Shown here: positions 42,426-55,107 of the stretch, piece after piece
Layout: each line of letters opens with the position of its first letter
How positions within the stretch are numbered: position 1 is the stretch's first letter
Source of the DNA: Paramyrothecium sp. XJ0827
Taxonomy: Eukaryota > Ascomycota > Sordariomycetes > Hypocreales > Stachybotryaceae
NCBI GenBank assembly: GCA_020881915.1
Contig: JAJFPB010000009.1
Location: forward strand, 744,001-808,000
Direction of reading: 5' to 3'
DNA length: 64,000 nucleotides
Program-made: the position numbers and the translations under genes
The notes under the pieces: model-generated
What the model saw: only the letters and a program-made list of their open reading frames with translations
What the model was told of the DNA's origin: nothing
The model's database searches: none

Positions 42426-43893
42426 TTACATGATCACCTCGTTGGAAACATCCTGCGTAGTAGAACAATTAGTAGAGGCCCAGTTCGCTCATCAGGTGAG
42501 AATACTTACCCGCTTCAACTCCTTGTACGGCAGGCACACACAGTTCTGTACGCGCACCTCGTCGCCAACACCGCAGTCCTTGCCCAGAATGGTGATGCTC
42601 TGCACCTTGACGCCGTTCTTGATAATGCTCGTCGTGTGGCTGCCGACGGGGGTCGGTGTGCCCTCGACACGGGCCCAGGCGCCGACGCGGCTTCCCCAGC
42701 CAATGATGGAGTAGAGGATGCACGAGTCGTGCTTGATTTCGGAGTCCTCGAGCACGATGCTCTCCTTGATACGGGCACCGGCGCCAACGGTGACGCGGGG
42801 CCCGATGCTGACGTTCGGTCCGAGCTTGGCTGTAGGGTGCACGTCGGCGGTAGGGTGGATGAAGACGGGGGGCACGATGTTGGAGCTGGGCGGGGCGAGC
42901 TCCTCGCTGCCAGAGTGCCACGCCTTCTGCAGGTACAGCGCGTTGGCGGGCACGGCAGAACCCGCCGTCTTGATCTGGCGCCAGAAGTCCTTGGTCTCGT
43001 AGACGAAGAACTGCTTGCTGTCGGCCATGTCACCGAGGATGTCCTGCTCCAAGCGAATGACCTCCTTCTTTCCTTCTTCGTCATCGTCGTTGGCATGCTC
43101 AAACATGAAGCTGTTCTCAAGGTTGTCGGAGGAAGGGTAGGAGACGAGGCGGGGAGGGCGGTCGGTGCGGCGCTTGATGGCGGACTTGATGGAGGGGAAG
43201 ATGGCCTCGGTGGAGAAGAGGTAGACACCGCAGTTGATGAGGTTGCTGATGTGGGATTCGGGCTTCTCGACGTAGTGGAGGACTCGGCGGGTGTGGGCGT
43301 CGGAGACGATACAACCAAAGTTGGTGGCGGCGTCATCGCTGACACGAGTGCCGAGAATGACGGCCTCTGCATCCTTCTCGTCGAAGAGCTTCAGCATGTC
43401 GTCGAGCGGGAACGAGCAGCAGACGTCGGCATTGAGGACGAACAGGCGCTCGGGGCGGCCCTTGAGGATGATGTCGCGGAAGTGGTAAAGGCCGCCGGCG
43501 GTGCCCAGGGCCTCATACTCGCGGAGGTACTTGATGGTGATGGTGGGGAACTCCTTGGCAGAGTCCTTGATGAAGTCGCGGAAGACGGACTCGTCGTAGT
43601 AGCCGATGATGTAAACCTCCTGGATCTGCTTGTTGGGGACACGGTCGATGGAGGAAAGGCAGTGCCAGATGATGGGGTGGCCGGCGACCTCGAACAGCGG
43701 CTTGGGCAGGTCAAGCGAGAGGGGACGGAAACGAGTTCCTCGAGAAGGACCTCCGACCTAGATTGCGTAGACTGTTCAGCACATGGACAACTTCAAGGAC
43801 TGGGAACAACTCTGTTGGGGGACGCACCAGAATGACGGCCTTGGTGCTGGCCTGGTCCTTGGGGCGGTGTGCCATTGGGACCTGGAGGGACAT
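42426..43893 (-). CDS. GDP-mannose pyrophosphorylase alpha-type (mannose-1-phosphate guanylyltransferase family)
   Basis: Exons 43828-43893, 42510-43757 and 42426-42452 give 446 residues. The introns are 70 and 57 bp, and the last exon encodes only DVSNEVIM. The nucleotidyltransferase motif is split by intron 1: AVILV-GGPSRGTRFRPLS, followed by PKPLFEVAGHPIIWH. The C-terminal part is a left-handed beta-helix with hexapeptide-like repeats (HPTADVHPTAKLGPNVSIGP, VGAGARIKESIV, HDSCILYSIIGWGSRVG), ending NCVCLPYKELKR. The length and the GPSRGTRFRPLS variant fit the GMPPA/alpha-like branch, which in animals is regulatory, rather than the shorter catalytic Psa1/VIG9 type. Role: GDP-mannose supply for glycosylation and mannan. 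Start could also be the Met at 43875. Confidence 0.92.
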
Positions 43894-45281
43894 TGTGAAG
43901 GGTTGAGAAAGCAAGCGTGAGCGAAGCCGGCCACGTAGTAAGAGAATGTGGTTGTGGGAGGAAAACGCGAAAGAAGTAAAAGAAAACCCCAAATGTTGCA
44001 AAGACCGGGAGTGTCCCTCGTTATCGGCCGCGAAAGCTCGGGACTCGATCGGGTCGTCGTGATTGTCTCTTTACGGCCACGTTGGCGGGGGATCCGAGGG
44101 CGGTGGAGGCTTCGATTGGAGGGGGGCGGCAAGGCGGGCACGTCACAGGGGCGCTCAGGGTTGCTCCCTGTATGCAATTAAGCGGACGGAGAATTTAAGG
44201 AGCAAGGCGAAGGTACGGCGTAGCACAGGGACAGCAGCTGCGAATGAGGTAGAAATGCCTTGCGGCGCGGTAATATAAATAAGGGACGTGGTGTTTTTTG
44301 ATCCCACGGTCTGTTCCCTCTGGTTACGTCAAATGTACTCACCCTGCCTGAGCTTCACCTCGGTCCAAGAGTTTCAGGGTCGTCGAGGTCATGCGCATAC
44401 CTGCGAGACCTGGTGCATGCCAATCCAATGCCCTGCTCTCTCCTCCTGCTCGTCCCCTGGATCCAGCGACCTGCTCCCAAACCACTGGGCGTGTGGCGGC
44501 AGCTGCCTAGCTCCGAGCATCCTCCACCCGCCGCTCGACCGCCGCCGGAGCCGCTAAGGCCCTGTCGCGTTAGAGCGTCCAGGGGCGGCAACGTCTGGTC
44601 TCAGGGACCTGGAGGGGGCCGTTTCCCGGCCTCTGACTGGTCCAGCCACTTGGAATTTCCAGGCTGCCGGGTCGAGCTTGTGATGCACCAGCGCAACTCC
44701 ATCAAACATTAATTCGTGTTAGTGGTTTGCTGTTCGGCCCTGGAAATAAGCAACAAGCAACTTCTGAGACATGGTGAAGAAGATGTTTTCGGGACGACCG
44801 TTTACGCTCAATGTGATACTGTAGTTTTCTTATGATCCGGCCATGCTTCCTAGCGCCATTTGCCAGCTGTAAGCTATGCCACTATCATCGATTATCGCGG
44901 CCTGGTGTTGTCTGGGGGTGGCAGCCTGTTGCGCAGCTGCCAGCACTGTCAATGTTTTGTTTGTGTATTTCTTTTTCATCCTATATCATCTGCAAGATCA
45001 TCCGCTCGCAATCATCTCAACTTTTTCCCCCAAACAACGCCACATCCTCCCGCCAACGGGCAAGCAGCAAGCCATCGGCATCTCCTTCGTGCTGCTTGTT
45101 GTGCATTGCGCCTCACTTCATTCCATCTCAATACCCCTGTGTCATCGTCCTGTCAGGCTTCACATTTGACTTTGCGCTTTGTTCGCTCTTTTCCTCTATC
45201 CGAACGCTCGTGTATCCTTCATGCACAATAGAGCTGATCCCGTTCAGTCTGCTTGTGGGCATACCTGTGATACCTTGCGCG
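43894..45281. other. Divergent spacer between pyrophosphorylase and dynamin genes
   Basis: 1.4 kb serving as upstream region for both genes. A TATAAATAAGG box occurs near 44273-44283 on the plus strand. The frame of dynamin exon 1 is open upstream to about 44832, but this looks like translated leader. Confidence 0.5.
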
Positions 45282-48171
45282 ATGCCCTCCGCTGTGCCTC
45301 GCCATGGGGTGTCGCCCAGGCTTCTCAATGGCCGTCCTCGTCGGGTCATCAAGCATGACCCGGAAGCTTCGAGCGAGGTTCTACCCACTGACAACGAGGG
45401 CACCACAAACTCCATCGGCGATGACGTCTCATCTCGTATCTCCATCCGCAACGGCCGTTCAGACGCGCGTAAGTTTTTCTGAAGATAGTCCCGTGGCCAT
45501 GGCATCCTGCTAACTAAACCAGCGACGCCGAGTGAGCGACTTACGGAAGGGCCACTTTTTAGAGAAATCCGGTCCTTGCCCGAGGCCATCGATGAGAGTC
45601 CAGGTGTCGAGGACAGCTTTTTTCACACCTCGTTCAGCGACATCGGAAAGAAACTCAAAGCATGCAATGACACGCTTGGCGAACTCCAGCAACTTGGTGT
45701 CTCACACGACGTCCAACTGCCGGAACTAGTCCTCGTCGGAGACCAATCCGCAGGGAAGTCAAGTCTTATGTCTGGTCTCGCCAACCTCGACCTACCCCGA
45801 AGTGAGGGAACTTGCACACGCTGTCCTCTTCACATCCGCGTCTCTCGGAATGCGGATTGGTCATGCCGTGTTTGGCTACGAAAGATTTACAAATATCAAC
45901 CACCAGACCATCAAATCAAGGAATCCGACGTTACTAACGGTGACCCTTTTTTCCCTTGGCGCAAGCGTCCTGTGGTAGACGTGCTAGAGTTCAAGACGAT
46001 GCGAGACAAAGAAGAGATTGAAGAAGTTCTTCGCTGGGCTCAGATCGCTATTCTGAGTGATGATCGTCCTCATGAGCTCTTCGTACCAGGCTCTGGGACA
46101 ATCGCCATGAACCACCCAATTGCCGATGCTGCCGAGGCAACAACTGCAAAGTTCTCGCCCAATGTTGTTGCCCTTGAGATTAAAGGTCCAGACTTGCCAG
46201 ACCTGTCTTTCTATGATATGCCAGGCATCTTTCAGAACCCGGCAGATGCCCGTGACGATTACCTCGTCAATGTCGTGCGAAACCTTTCCAGGGAATACAT
46301 CCAGCATCCATCAGCCATAATAATATGCGCAATGCCGATGAATTCAGACGCTGAAAACTCTAGTACATTCAGCCTCACTCGTCGGCTGAATGCCACTGAT
46401 CGGACAATTGGAGTCTTGACGAAGGCAGATCTTCTACCTCCTGGTAACTATGGCCAGTGGCTAGAAATTATGAGAGGAAAACAGCATCAGACTAGGTGGG
46501 GATACTTCATCACGTCTCGACCGCAAGGCAAGGGCCTTGACGACCTCAAGACTTGGGAGGAGCGCTATTTTGTGGATCAATCATCGTCAGACTGGCCTGC
46601 TGGCTTCCATGATTTTCAAGATCAGTGCGGTGTTGAGAACCTCAAACTGTTTCTTTCGGAGCGTTTGGGAGAAGCATTCGCCAAAAGGTAAGCAACAGCT
46701 CACTCAGATTCTTTCTTAACTCAGGGACATCACTGACTCTACTCTTAGCCTTCCTACTATCAAGCATAAGGTCAAATCTCATCTTGACAGGATTCACCAG
46801 CAGCTCGCCAGTCTGCCAGAACTCCCCGAAAATGTTGAACTAGAAGTTCAGACTGGTCTGCTGAACTTTGCCGACAAAGCTCGATTTTCCTTGGACACCT
46901 TCTCCAAAAGCTTCAGTCTGCTTCCCAATCATTTTCGCGATTGCTTGGTTGGGATGAAGCCTCGATTCGGCCTAAAAGACAAAAGCGACGCGCCAGTTAT
47001 CGAGATCTCAGATGATGAGTCGGTAGTAAGTGCGCCGGCAAGCGCCTCGAGGCGGCGCCCTGCTGCCAATCCTCGTACCCCCAACAAGCGCCAGAGAACC
47101 ACGGCGCCCCACGAAAGTGCTTCGCCTCAACCAGTTAATGGGTTCGTCAAGCGCGAGGACGAGGTCGTCATCGCGCAACCCCGGCTACCTCCAGTTGTTC
47201 CCAAGCGCATGCCCTTTCCGGAGCCATTTACCCGCTTTAGCAGAGTAGGCAGCGGCTTCCGCACGCTCAGGCAAGTGCAGGAGGAGATACAGAACAAGTC
47301 TCAGGCTGGCATGCCCAATGTTACACCCAGTGAGGTGTACAACGATCTGGCCATGGAGGCAATCAAGCCCTGGAAAGTTCCCACCGAGGTGTTCTTGCAA
47401 CAGACTATGAATCTACTTGCACACGAACTGGATGCAACGCTTAGCTCGTCTTTGGAACATCTCAAGAAGAGGTTCATTTATCGCGAAATGAGGGCCCATC
47501 TCCAGACATTTTTAGCAGAGCACCACAAAGCAACCCACGAGGCGCTCCAGTTGCTTTATAATCGGGAGACTGAAAAACTCTACACACTCAACAAGGAAGC
47601 ACTGGATCGTTACATGCTGGACGAGAAAGAAGAGCTAGAAAGGTATCGGCATTTTCTTCGCATGGAAGCTCGTGAGGGCCAATACATGCAGTATCAGCCT
47701 TTGGAGGACCTTACACAGGAGAAGAAGATACACGAGGCAAAGCGGCGAGAAGCCGAATTGCTCAGGTTGGGGGATGACAAATTCCACAGGGAAATACAGG
47801 TAGCCGCGTATACTAGGGCATACTACCGGCTTGCTGCCCTTCGTTTTGCAGATAACTCCACCCAGGTCATTCTCTGCGACATGATCCCTGCAATTCGTCG
47901 GCAACTTCCTCATTACTTGGAGGAAAAGCTAGGTCTACGTGACCGGAGAACCGGTCTGGATGCCAAAACTGTTTACGAGAGGCTCATGGCCGAAGACGCG
48001 GCCACGGCTTCAAAACGCGAGACGCTCAAATCCGAAAGCAAGAAATTCGAGAAAGCCCTGGCTAGCATTCGAGATTTGGAGTCCGGACGAGCCGGTGAGC
48101 CCGAATTTACTGAAGAGCACATGGAGGACGTCCATATGGATGATACAGTCCAGGATGATGGGGAACTTTAG
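45282..48171 (+). CDS. Dynamin-family GTPase with nuclear/SUMO-motif insert, three exons
   Basis: Exons 45282-45468, 45523-46687 and 46749-48171 (introns 54 and 61 bp; branch CTAAC in the first) give 924 residues. The GTPase domain has the P-loop GDQSAGKSS (135-143), DMPG (about 292) and TKAD (about 361), all intact. The stalk and effector regions follow (LPTIKHKVKSHLDRIHQQL, PSEVYNDLAMEAIKPWKVP, then a GED-like LRFADNSTQVILCDMIPAIRRQLP). There is no PH or proline-rich domain, so it is Mx/Vps1-like in layout. Unusually, residues 530-600 are a disordered insert carrying VIEISDDES (a SUMO-interaction type motif), a bipartite basic cluster RRRPAANPRTPNKRQR and a VKRE sumoylation consensus. Nuclear or SUMO-linked function is inference. 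Paralogous dynamins of this type are numerous in filamentous ascomycetes. Confidence 0.9.
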
Positions 48172-48830
48172 ATTGGCTTTCAGAGGGGACTAGTGCCAAT
48201 AGTTCATTTGGATGAACAGTTCGATTCTTATCATTGCGGCGGTAGCAATGTCGTCAGGCTACCCAGACCGCTGGGAAGAGAAGCCAACAGACTTTTGGTG
48301 TGTACGAAGTTTGGTCGAGGTAGGTTTGCCGGCGGAGAGCATCAAATAAACGGCCCTTCTTTGCCGCCGAGTCATATCAGGCTGTGACGGATTTGGACAG
48401 GATGCTGAAATATGCAGAGGAAGCTTTTTGTATGAGACGTTGGGCTGTATGCTGTGCTACCACACAATTCTTGGCGTAGCTGATCACCATCGTGTTTACT
48501 GTTAGGCACATAGCCGATGAATACACACAAGAATTTGAGAGCTGACACTCAGTCATGTACATCGTCTACTCCCTGTGTCCACATGCATATCGTGAGTCAC
48601 CAGTGTCAACAGACTATGGGCCAAATACAACAATGGAACAGGCTATCCCAGGTTGGCTCGGCGTTCACGACTCGAGTCGAGTCACACACCAAGGGGGCGA
48701 AACTAACGCTGGGGGCGGACCTCGAGTGGCATCGCCGGCTGAAGTGACTGGAGCGCTGCCCGAAGGAGAACACCCGGTTCGCCAAGGCCTGTAGTTGCAC
48801 GCCCACGCCTCCTAGGTGTATATTTGCCGT

Positions 48831-48861
48831 CCCTTTACCCTTTACCCTTATCCTTTACCCT
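48831..48861. repeat. CCCTTTA tandem tract
   Basis: Three to four head-to-tail CCCTTTA units with one CCCTTAT variant. It resembles a telomere-type repeat in spacing but not in sequence (the usual fungal unit is CCCTAA). Confidence 0.75.
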
Positions 48862-51800
48862 CTCGTCGGGTCAGGTGAACCGCATGAAAAAGGGCTGAGG
48901 TGGATACAAGTGGAGAGCAACGTAGGCGGATGCATCCAGGTCAAGCACAGGTCAGCAATAGGCGAGATCACGGTGATCCAAAGTCGATGGAGCTGAAGGT
49001 GGATGCTCAGCTAAGGGGCTGCAGTGTGGAGAGAGCGGCATGCCACATCAAGGCCATGCCGGTGAGTAAAGCTGCAGTACTGGAGATGCCTACCTAGTAC
49101 CTTACCTCACCTTAGTAAGGCATCTCTAAGGTAGATTAAGATTGCCGTACCTAATGACAGGAAGTGCCTTAGAAGGATCGCTTAAGGCACCTTGGGGGAG
49201 GGCATGGAGGAAAGCAGGAGCGACCAGCTGGCAGCGCCCATGTCACTGGCACGATTTTGCCCACTGTGTTTCCAGATCCCTCCTCACGCATCAGTTCATC
49301 CCACAGTAACCAACAACACCATCATTCTAAGCAGGGCCTGGGAACTGATGATGCCATTTCTATTTCGGAACCTAATTCCTTTTCGCTTTTCTCCTTGACC
49401 AGGGCCGCTGCTCATGGATCTACAGTGCCGTGGGAAGACGTCAGGTTAGGTCAGAGCGGCCATAGGGCCGAAACGCAGTGCCAAAGGGGTGGTTGACCAC
49501 TAGGGAGCTTGCGCGACAGCCGCTGCCTACCTCCCTCGAAGCCGTTGTTGCATCTTCACCGTTTCCACGGAGGTTTGCTGTTGGCTGCAACACGCGCCCT
49601 GGAGCTCTCGGCGCAGTTTCCCGCCACTCCGGCCGCGGCCCATCGGGACCGTATGCTTTGCATGCTACGCCCCTGCACACCCCCCTGCGAAGGCCTTGAA
49701 TTGGCCAGAGGACGGGTTTTCGATTGGCTGCTGCGATGTGCAAGGGCGTGCCGTTCCCGTTTGCGTGGTCAGGCTACCCTTGCTACTTACTGCTGGTGGA
49801 AATTCGAACACCATGTTTGAGCTTTTGCTTTGGCGCAGGCTGAACCCAAAGCCTGATGTTCTCACCAACGCGCCAATCCTTGGACCCTTCTGAATCCTCC
49901 TGCTGACGTTTTTGATAGAGGATCTTTGCAAACGAAGAACAGCTTCCGTCTGACCAAACAACAATACGCTCTACGCATGCCTCCTAAGTATGTTCGCTGG
50001 TAGCACAAGACCTGCAGATGCACCACCTCTGAGCCATAGAAGGGCCTTGGTTCGCAAGCAACTCTGCAACATGGAAGGATCTGCTGCATTGCAACCCATT
50101 GCTATGCCTCAACCAGAGAGATTGCATCCGTAAATGTCTATTCCGCAGCCCTCTGTTGGCCTGACCGAAAGTGGCCCGAATAAAACACGACCGCGTTCCG
50201 GCCGCACCTGCTTTCAACCTGCTACGGTGGCTGCATCTGCACACCGGTGAATATAGGGAAACACGACTTGGATGGGGGGTCTTCCAATTTATGTTGCAGA
50301 AGCCGTCCCAAGTGGTCGGTTTTGCCGTGACGGAAGACCAAGTCGCCAAGTCTCTCCCATTGCTGACTTGGCATTGCTTGAATTGTCTTAGCCATGCCAA
50401 CTCCGTGATCTCGACCCTGAGGGGGGGGTTCGTCCTCGACTCCTCATCCTACCTCCGAGATGCCTCGATTAGGCTGGAGCATACAGAACCAACACGTGTC
50501 GACGTACCTACGACACGGTCGCCTGCAGGCAAATACAAGATGCCCATGCCGGTCAAGGCCATGTTACCCCAGTTTTCTTCCTACTCCCGCATTTCTCCTT
50601 CTGCTTGATTTAGCCCTCGCCCTAGCTTGAGAGGGCTCCAGCTTCTAACCGCATTGGCGTGAACACCCGAGTCCCACAGCTCGCCCACGATTTTCCTAGT
50701 CAGGTAATTTGTGGTCGCCCAAGTTGCCGTTGTCCCAGTCCTGCGTTTTCGGCCCTGCTTTCCGGCTGCTTTCTCGCAGTGTAGTGCCAAGCCAACGTCT
50801 TGGGACGGCTCGGGGGTGACTGGGGAAACGCGACAGCGAATCAGTGTTTTCCACCTCGCCCATCCCGCTAGCATTCCTGCTGCTCCCTCAACTGCTCGAT
50901 CTGTACGCTGGCCAAGTATTCAGATCGGCCTAATATCTGGACCTTGGCGACTCGGCTTCCTGCAGTATGGAACTGCGCTGCACATCGCACACCGGAGCCT
51001 AGTCGTGGCGACTCACAAGCAACTAATCCTGGACCCGAGATAGAATGCCAACGCAGACAAGCATTTTCGCCATGACTTATTTTTTGCCTACGCCTTCGTG
51101 GCGACAGGGCTGCCAACGCCATACTTGATCCTTCTTTACGGCATGACCACAGTCATCGTCAAGTTCGCCAGTCTCATAGTCATGCCTCACAAATCTACCT
51201 CCTAGTGCCCAATAGCTAAAACGCCCCCAACTCCCCTCATAGCGCGGTGAGCCCCGAATTGCCACAATGAGACTGTGGTTCCGTATTAACCCCAAGTTTG
51301 GAAAGGGAGGGGTGTCGGCGAAGCCTTGGGAAAAGTGCATGGAGTCAGATATTGACCCCCTTCATCAACTCAATACCCATCGAACCAAAGTATGGGCAGC
51401 CACTCTCCTTCGTCCTTCAGCGCCCAGCAGTGGACGTGCATGGGGTTATTGATTCTCGATTGAGTTCGATCTTGTGCAAAGCGGCGCACTTCTCCTGTTT
51501 CAAACGAGCCGGTGCCGTATTTCACTGTCCTTCGGCTCTGCTCATTTATGCCACGTTTTTTTGCCTGTTATCCATCCCTACCCATGACAGGTTGATGCGA
51601 CACCCCTTGACCAGAGGGGCGCCTTATCTCACTCATTGGGTGGATAAAATGGTTTAATATATTTTGCCGGTTTTTGCCAGACGGGCCTATTCGCAACGCC
51701 ATGCTTTGGACTGATGCGCCCATCAGTGGGCAGTGGCTTGTCGCTACCACAAACTCATACAATCATTTCACGTTTCATACACAGTCTAGTATCGTTGTTG

Positions 51801-53081
51801 GGCGATCCCACACATCTGAGCGTGTTCGCGGTACGCCGTCAGGGGCTGTGTGTCACAGCCTGATTAGCAGTCGATCAGGTTCTCCAGCCGCTCCCAGCTC
51901 AAAATCTGGGGAGGACCTCGCTTAAGAGGATGGGTGGGCAGTGGGTCGAAATGTCGAATCCCAAATTTTGACAATACTAGTTGTATTCGGGTCACCACGG
52001 CGACATCACACAGCAGTGGGAGATCGAGGACCGGCAGTGGCGATTGTTGGCGAAAAAGCGGCAATCCTGTGGTGGCAGGGTCCTGTAAAATCCATGGCAC
52101 CGAAAGAATTCGCCCATTCATTCACGCGCTGAATCCTTTGCGCGCTCTTGATTTGCTGAACCAAAGTTTCATATCGATGCGGGCCTTGCAGATTGTGCAC
52201 AAGGCGTCTCCAAGATCTGTCTGCTGCCTCATCGTCAAATGTCGTTTGCTCCTGGCTCCATTAGGCTGGACTGGAAGAATGCCAACTGCTGTTGGTCCTG
52301 AGCCTGTTCATGGAGCATCACCTGATGCCACATAATCGTACGCCTGCCAGAACCCCATGTTTTCGATCGTCACCGCTTCGCTCCTCCCGCAACTCTCTGA
52401 CCCGTGACAGGCCAACTGCCTTCATCGACACACCTTTCTGGCCCGGAAGCATGACCATGTTCCGTTGACGTTGCATTGAAGTTGATGCACACGCCTCAAG
52501 CTTTTCGATCTGGCCACTGACAACCACTCCAGGGCCGTCCTCTGCTCGGCATTGGCCTGCGCGGAAAGAAGTTACCCACCCTTGTAGCATGGGTCCCTGG
52601 TGTCGAGACCGTCCAAAGAACAAAGTGCTGGGGCGGCTACACACGCGACCCCATGGGCTTTTGTTGCCCACTTCTCAAACGTCCCACAAAGAAAAGAAAT
52701 GTTGGTTACGGCTCATTTGGTCGTCGACATTACCCGCCTTTCCGTCGCCCTATCTTATTTGCCGTCAAGCTAGATGAATCCACCCCCAGCTTTTTCCGGC
52801 CGCACATCACACCCCCTCCCCACACCTTTTGTCCTCCGCACGGCCGTCTACTCCGTGGAGACGAGGTTTGCGGGCCAGGATGTCTAGTAAGAGAATGGAG
52901 ATTGGGGGGAAAGACAAAGTGAGCAGGAATACCAATTGCGAGCATTGGGCCCCGGCTGCGGGGTGGTCATGATGCGATGGCACACACCCACGACGCTCAT
53001 CGACCTACGCGCACCTGGGGTCTGGGGTTAATACCAGAAATTTTATAAGTGTAACCCATTGCTCCCACGTCGTCTCGATCT

Positions 53082-53104
53082 CCTCTCTCTCTCTCTCTCT
53101 CTCT
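53082..53104. repeat. (CT)n tract in the leader of the sugar-transporter gene
   Basis: About eleven consecutive CT dinucleotides about 135 bp upstream of the transporter ATG. Pyrimidine tracts of this kind are common near ascomycete transcription starts, so it may mark the core promoter or leader. Confidence 0.7.
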
Positions 53105-53237
53105 TCCCTATCCGCAAGTTGGTCCAGTCAGCATCGTCAAGTGGCTGATCGTCCTCCCTAATCTGTCCTCGATCAACCTTCAAGGAGAACAATTCGTCTT
53201 TGTTACTTCCTTCCCCCAGTCCAATTGATTGCCCGTC

Positions 53238-55107
53238 ATGGTCGGACTCGCTGCCGGAGCTGGGCAGGAAGCCCGGGCTGATGCCCCCAGATTCGAGAAG
53301 GTTACCTGGTACAAGGAGCCTCATCTGCGCAACCTGTACTTCCTCACCATCTTCCTGCTGATTGCCTCTGCCACCACCGGCTACGATGGCATGATGGTCA
53401 ACACCTCGCAGCAGATGGATGCTTGGAAGGAGTACTTTCCCGAGTACGAGGACGAGAACCTGCTCGGTATCCTCATCAACATGTACAGCATTGGTTCCAT
53501 CGTTTCGTTCTTCATCGTTCCCTACATGGCCGACTGGCTCGGACGTAAGCCCACCATCATGATCGGCTGTCTCATCATGATTGCTGGTGCCATGATCTCT
53601 GCCTTCTGCAACGGCTACGACAGTAAGTCAACGTGTGGCTCGGATGGGTCTGACAGATGCACGACGCTGACTGGTTCTTTCTTCAGTGTACATTGCCGGT
53701 CGTTTCGTCCTCGGTTTCGGCAACTCGCTGGCTCAGATGTGCTCGCCCATGCTTCTGACCGAGATCTGCCACCCTCAGCACCGTGCTCCCTTGACCACCG
53801 TCTACAACTGTCTCTGGAACTTGGGTTCCCTGAGTATGTCCTACTTGTTGATCCGGGCCTAGGTCAAGATTGTGTCTAACACTTTTGCAGTCGTCTCCGT
53901 TGTCGGCTGGGGTACCGCTTCCATCAACGGCGACTGGTCATGGCGATCCATCACCTTCATCCAGGCCGTTCCCTCCATGATCCAGGTCGTCGGTATCTGG
54001 TTCATTCCCGAGTCACCCCGTTTCCTCATCAGCAAGGACAAGCCCGAGGAGGCCCTTGCCATGCTGGCCAAGCACCACGGTGGTGGCGATGTCAACAACG
54101 CTACCGTCCAGTTCCAATACCGCGAGATCAAGGAGACCATCAACGCCGATCAGAGCGTCAAGAAGCAGTCCCGCTACGTCGACTTCCTCCTCACCAAGGG
54201 AAACCGCTGGAGGCTCGCCATTATCATCTCCCTCGGTATCATTTCCCAGTACTCGGGTAACGCGCTGTTCTCCAACTACATGGACATCATCTATGAAGGT
54301 GCTGGTATCAAGGAGCAGAACAAGAAGCTTGCTGTAAGTTGCGCGCGCTTTTAGAAAAGTGACTTCACACACGAGAATGCTAATTCGAGATCCTTTCCGC
54401 AGCTGTCTGCTGGTAAGACTATTCTCGATCTCGCCATTTCCATCAGCGCTGCCTTCACCGTCGACAAGGTCGGTCGTCGTCCTCTCTTCCTGTTGGCCAT
54501 CTCCGGTATGGTCTTCTCGTTCCTCATGTGGACCATTGTCGGCGCCATCTACGAGAACTCCGAGTACCCAGGTGCACCCGATAAGGACGGCAACCCCACC
54601 GTCGAATACCGCAACAAGTCGGCCGGCCTCGCCCAAATTGCCTTCGTCTGGCTGTTCGGTGTCTTCTACGACATCGGTTTCTCCGGTCTGCTCGTCTCGT
54701 ACGCTCTGGAGATTCTGCCCTTCCACCTCCGTGCCAAGGGTATGATGATCATGAACATTACCGTCCAGGCCATCCTGGCCATCGGAAAGTGAGTTTCTCG
54801 GCCCCTCGAACTTTTGGTGTGATAGCACTCGGGACTAACCTTCGAGTCTAGCCAAACCAACAAGCTTGCCTGGAACAACCTGCCCAACCACTGGAACTTC
54901 ATGTTGTTCTACACCATCTGGGACTTCTGCGAACTTGTCTTCGTCTACTTCTTCTACGTCGAGACCAAGGGCCCCACCCTCGAGGAGATCGCCCGTATCT
55001 TTGACGGCGACGATGCCGTCACCCACATCGACATGGATCAGCTCGAGAAGGAGACTCAGATCGCCCATCACGAGGAGCACCATCCCCACGAGAAGAGCAT
55101 TGCCTAA
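53238..55107 (+). CDS. MFS sugar transporter (lactose permease/hexose transporter type), five exons
   Basis: Exons 53238-53622, 53687-53833, 53891-54333, 54403-54788 and 54852-55107 (introns 57-69 bp, branches such as CTAAC) give 538 residues. Family signatures are all present: GYDGMMVN in helix 1, DWLGRKPT after helix 2, GRFVLGFGNSLAQM, PESPRFLISKDKPEEA before the central loop, DKVGRRPLF after helix 8, and VETKGPTLEEI after helix 12. The pattern fits the fungal lactose-permease-like clade of the sugar porter family, a proton-coupled importer in the plasma membrane with twelve membrane spans. The C-terminal cytosolic tail is His/Glu-rich (HHEEHHPHEKS). Substrate cannot be fixed from sequence. 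No glycosidase lies next to it. Confidence 0.94.

Larger units (their letters stand above)
48172..53237. other. 5-kb gene-poor region
   Basis: Neither strand shows a reading frame with family features, splice-consistent exons or a signal peptide. It holds a short CCCTTTA tandem tract (48831-48861), CCTTACC/TAAGGTAG-type repeats around 49085-49200, and a (CT)n tract just before the sugar-transporter gene. Composition is ordinary, not AT-rich, so it does not look like mutated transposon sequence. Confidence 0.55.

Noticed and set aside
42411..43835. Long plus-strand frame of 474 codons antisense to the GDP-mannose pyrophosphorylase gene
   Set aside because: Its Val/Gly/Asp-rich translation mirrors the GC-rich third positions of the real minus-strand exon. 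No domain and no splice logic.
48831..48861. Interstitial telomere
   Set aside because: Units are CCCTTTA, not the canonical CCCTAA. Only a few copies, so treated as a simple repeat.
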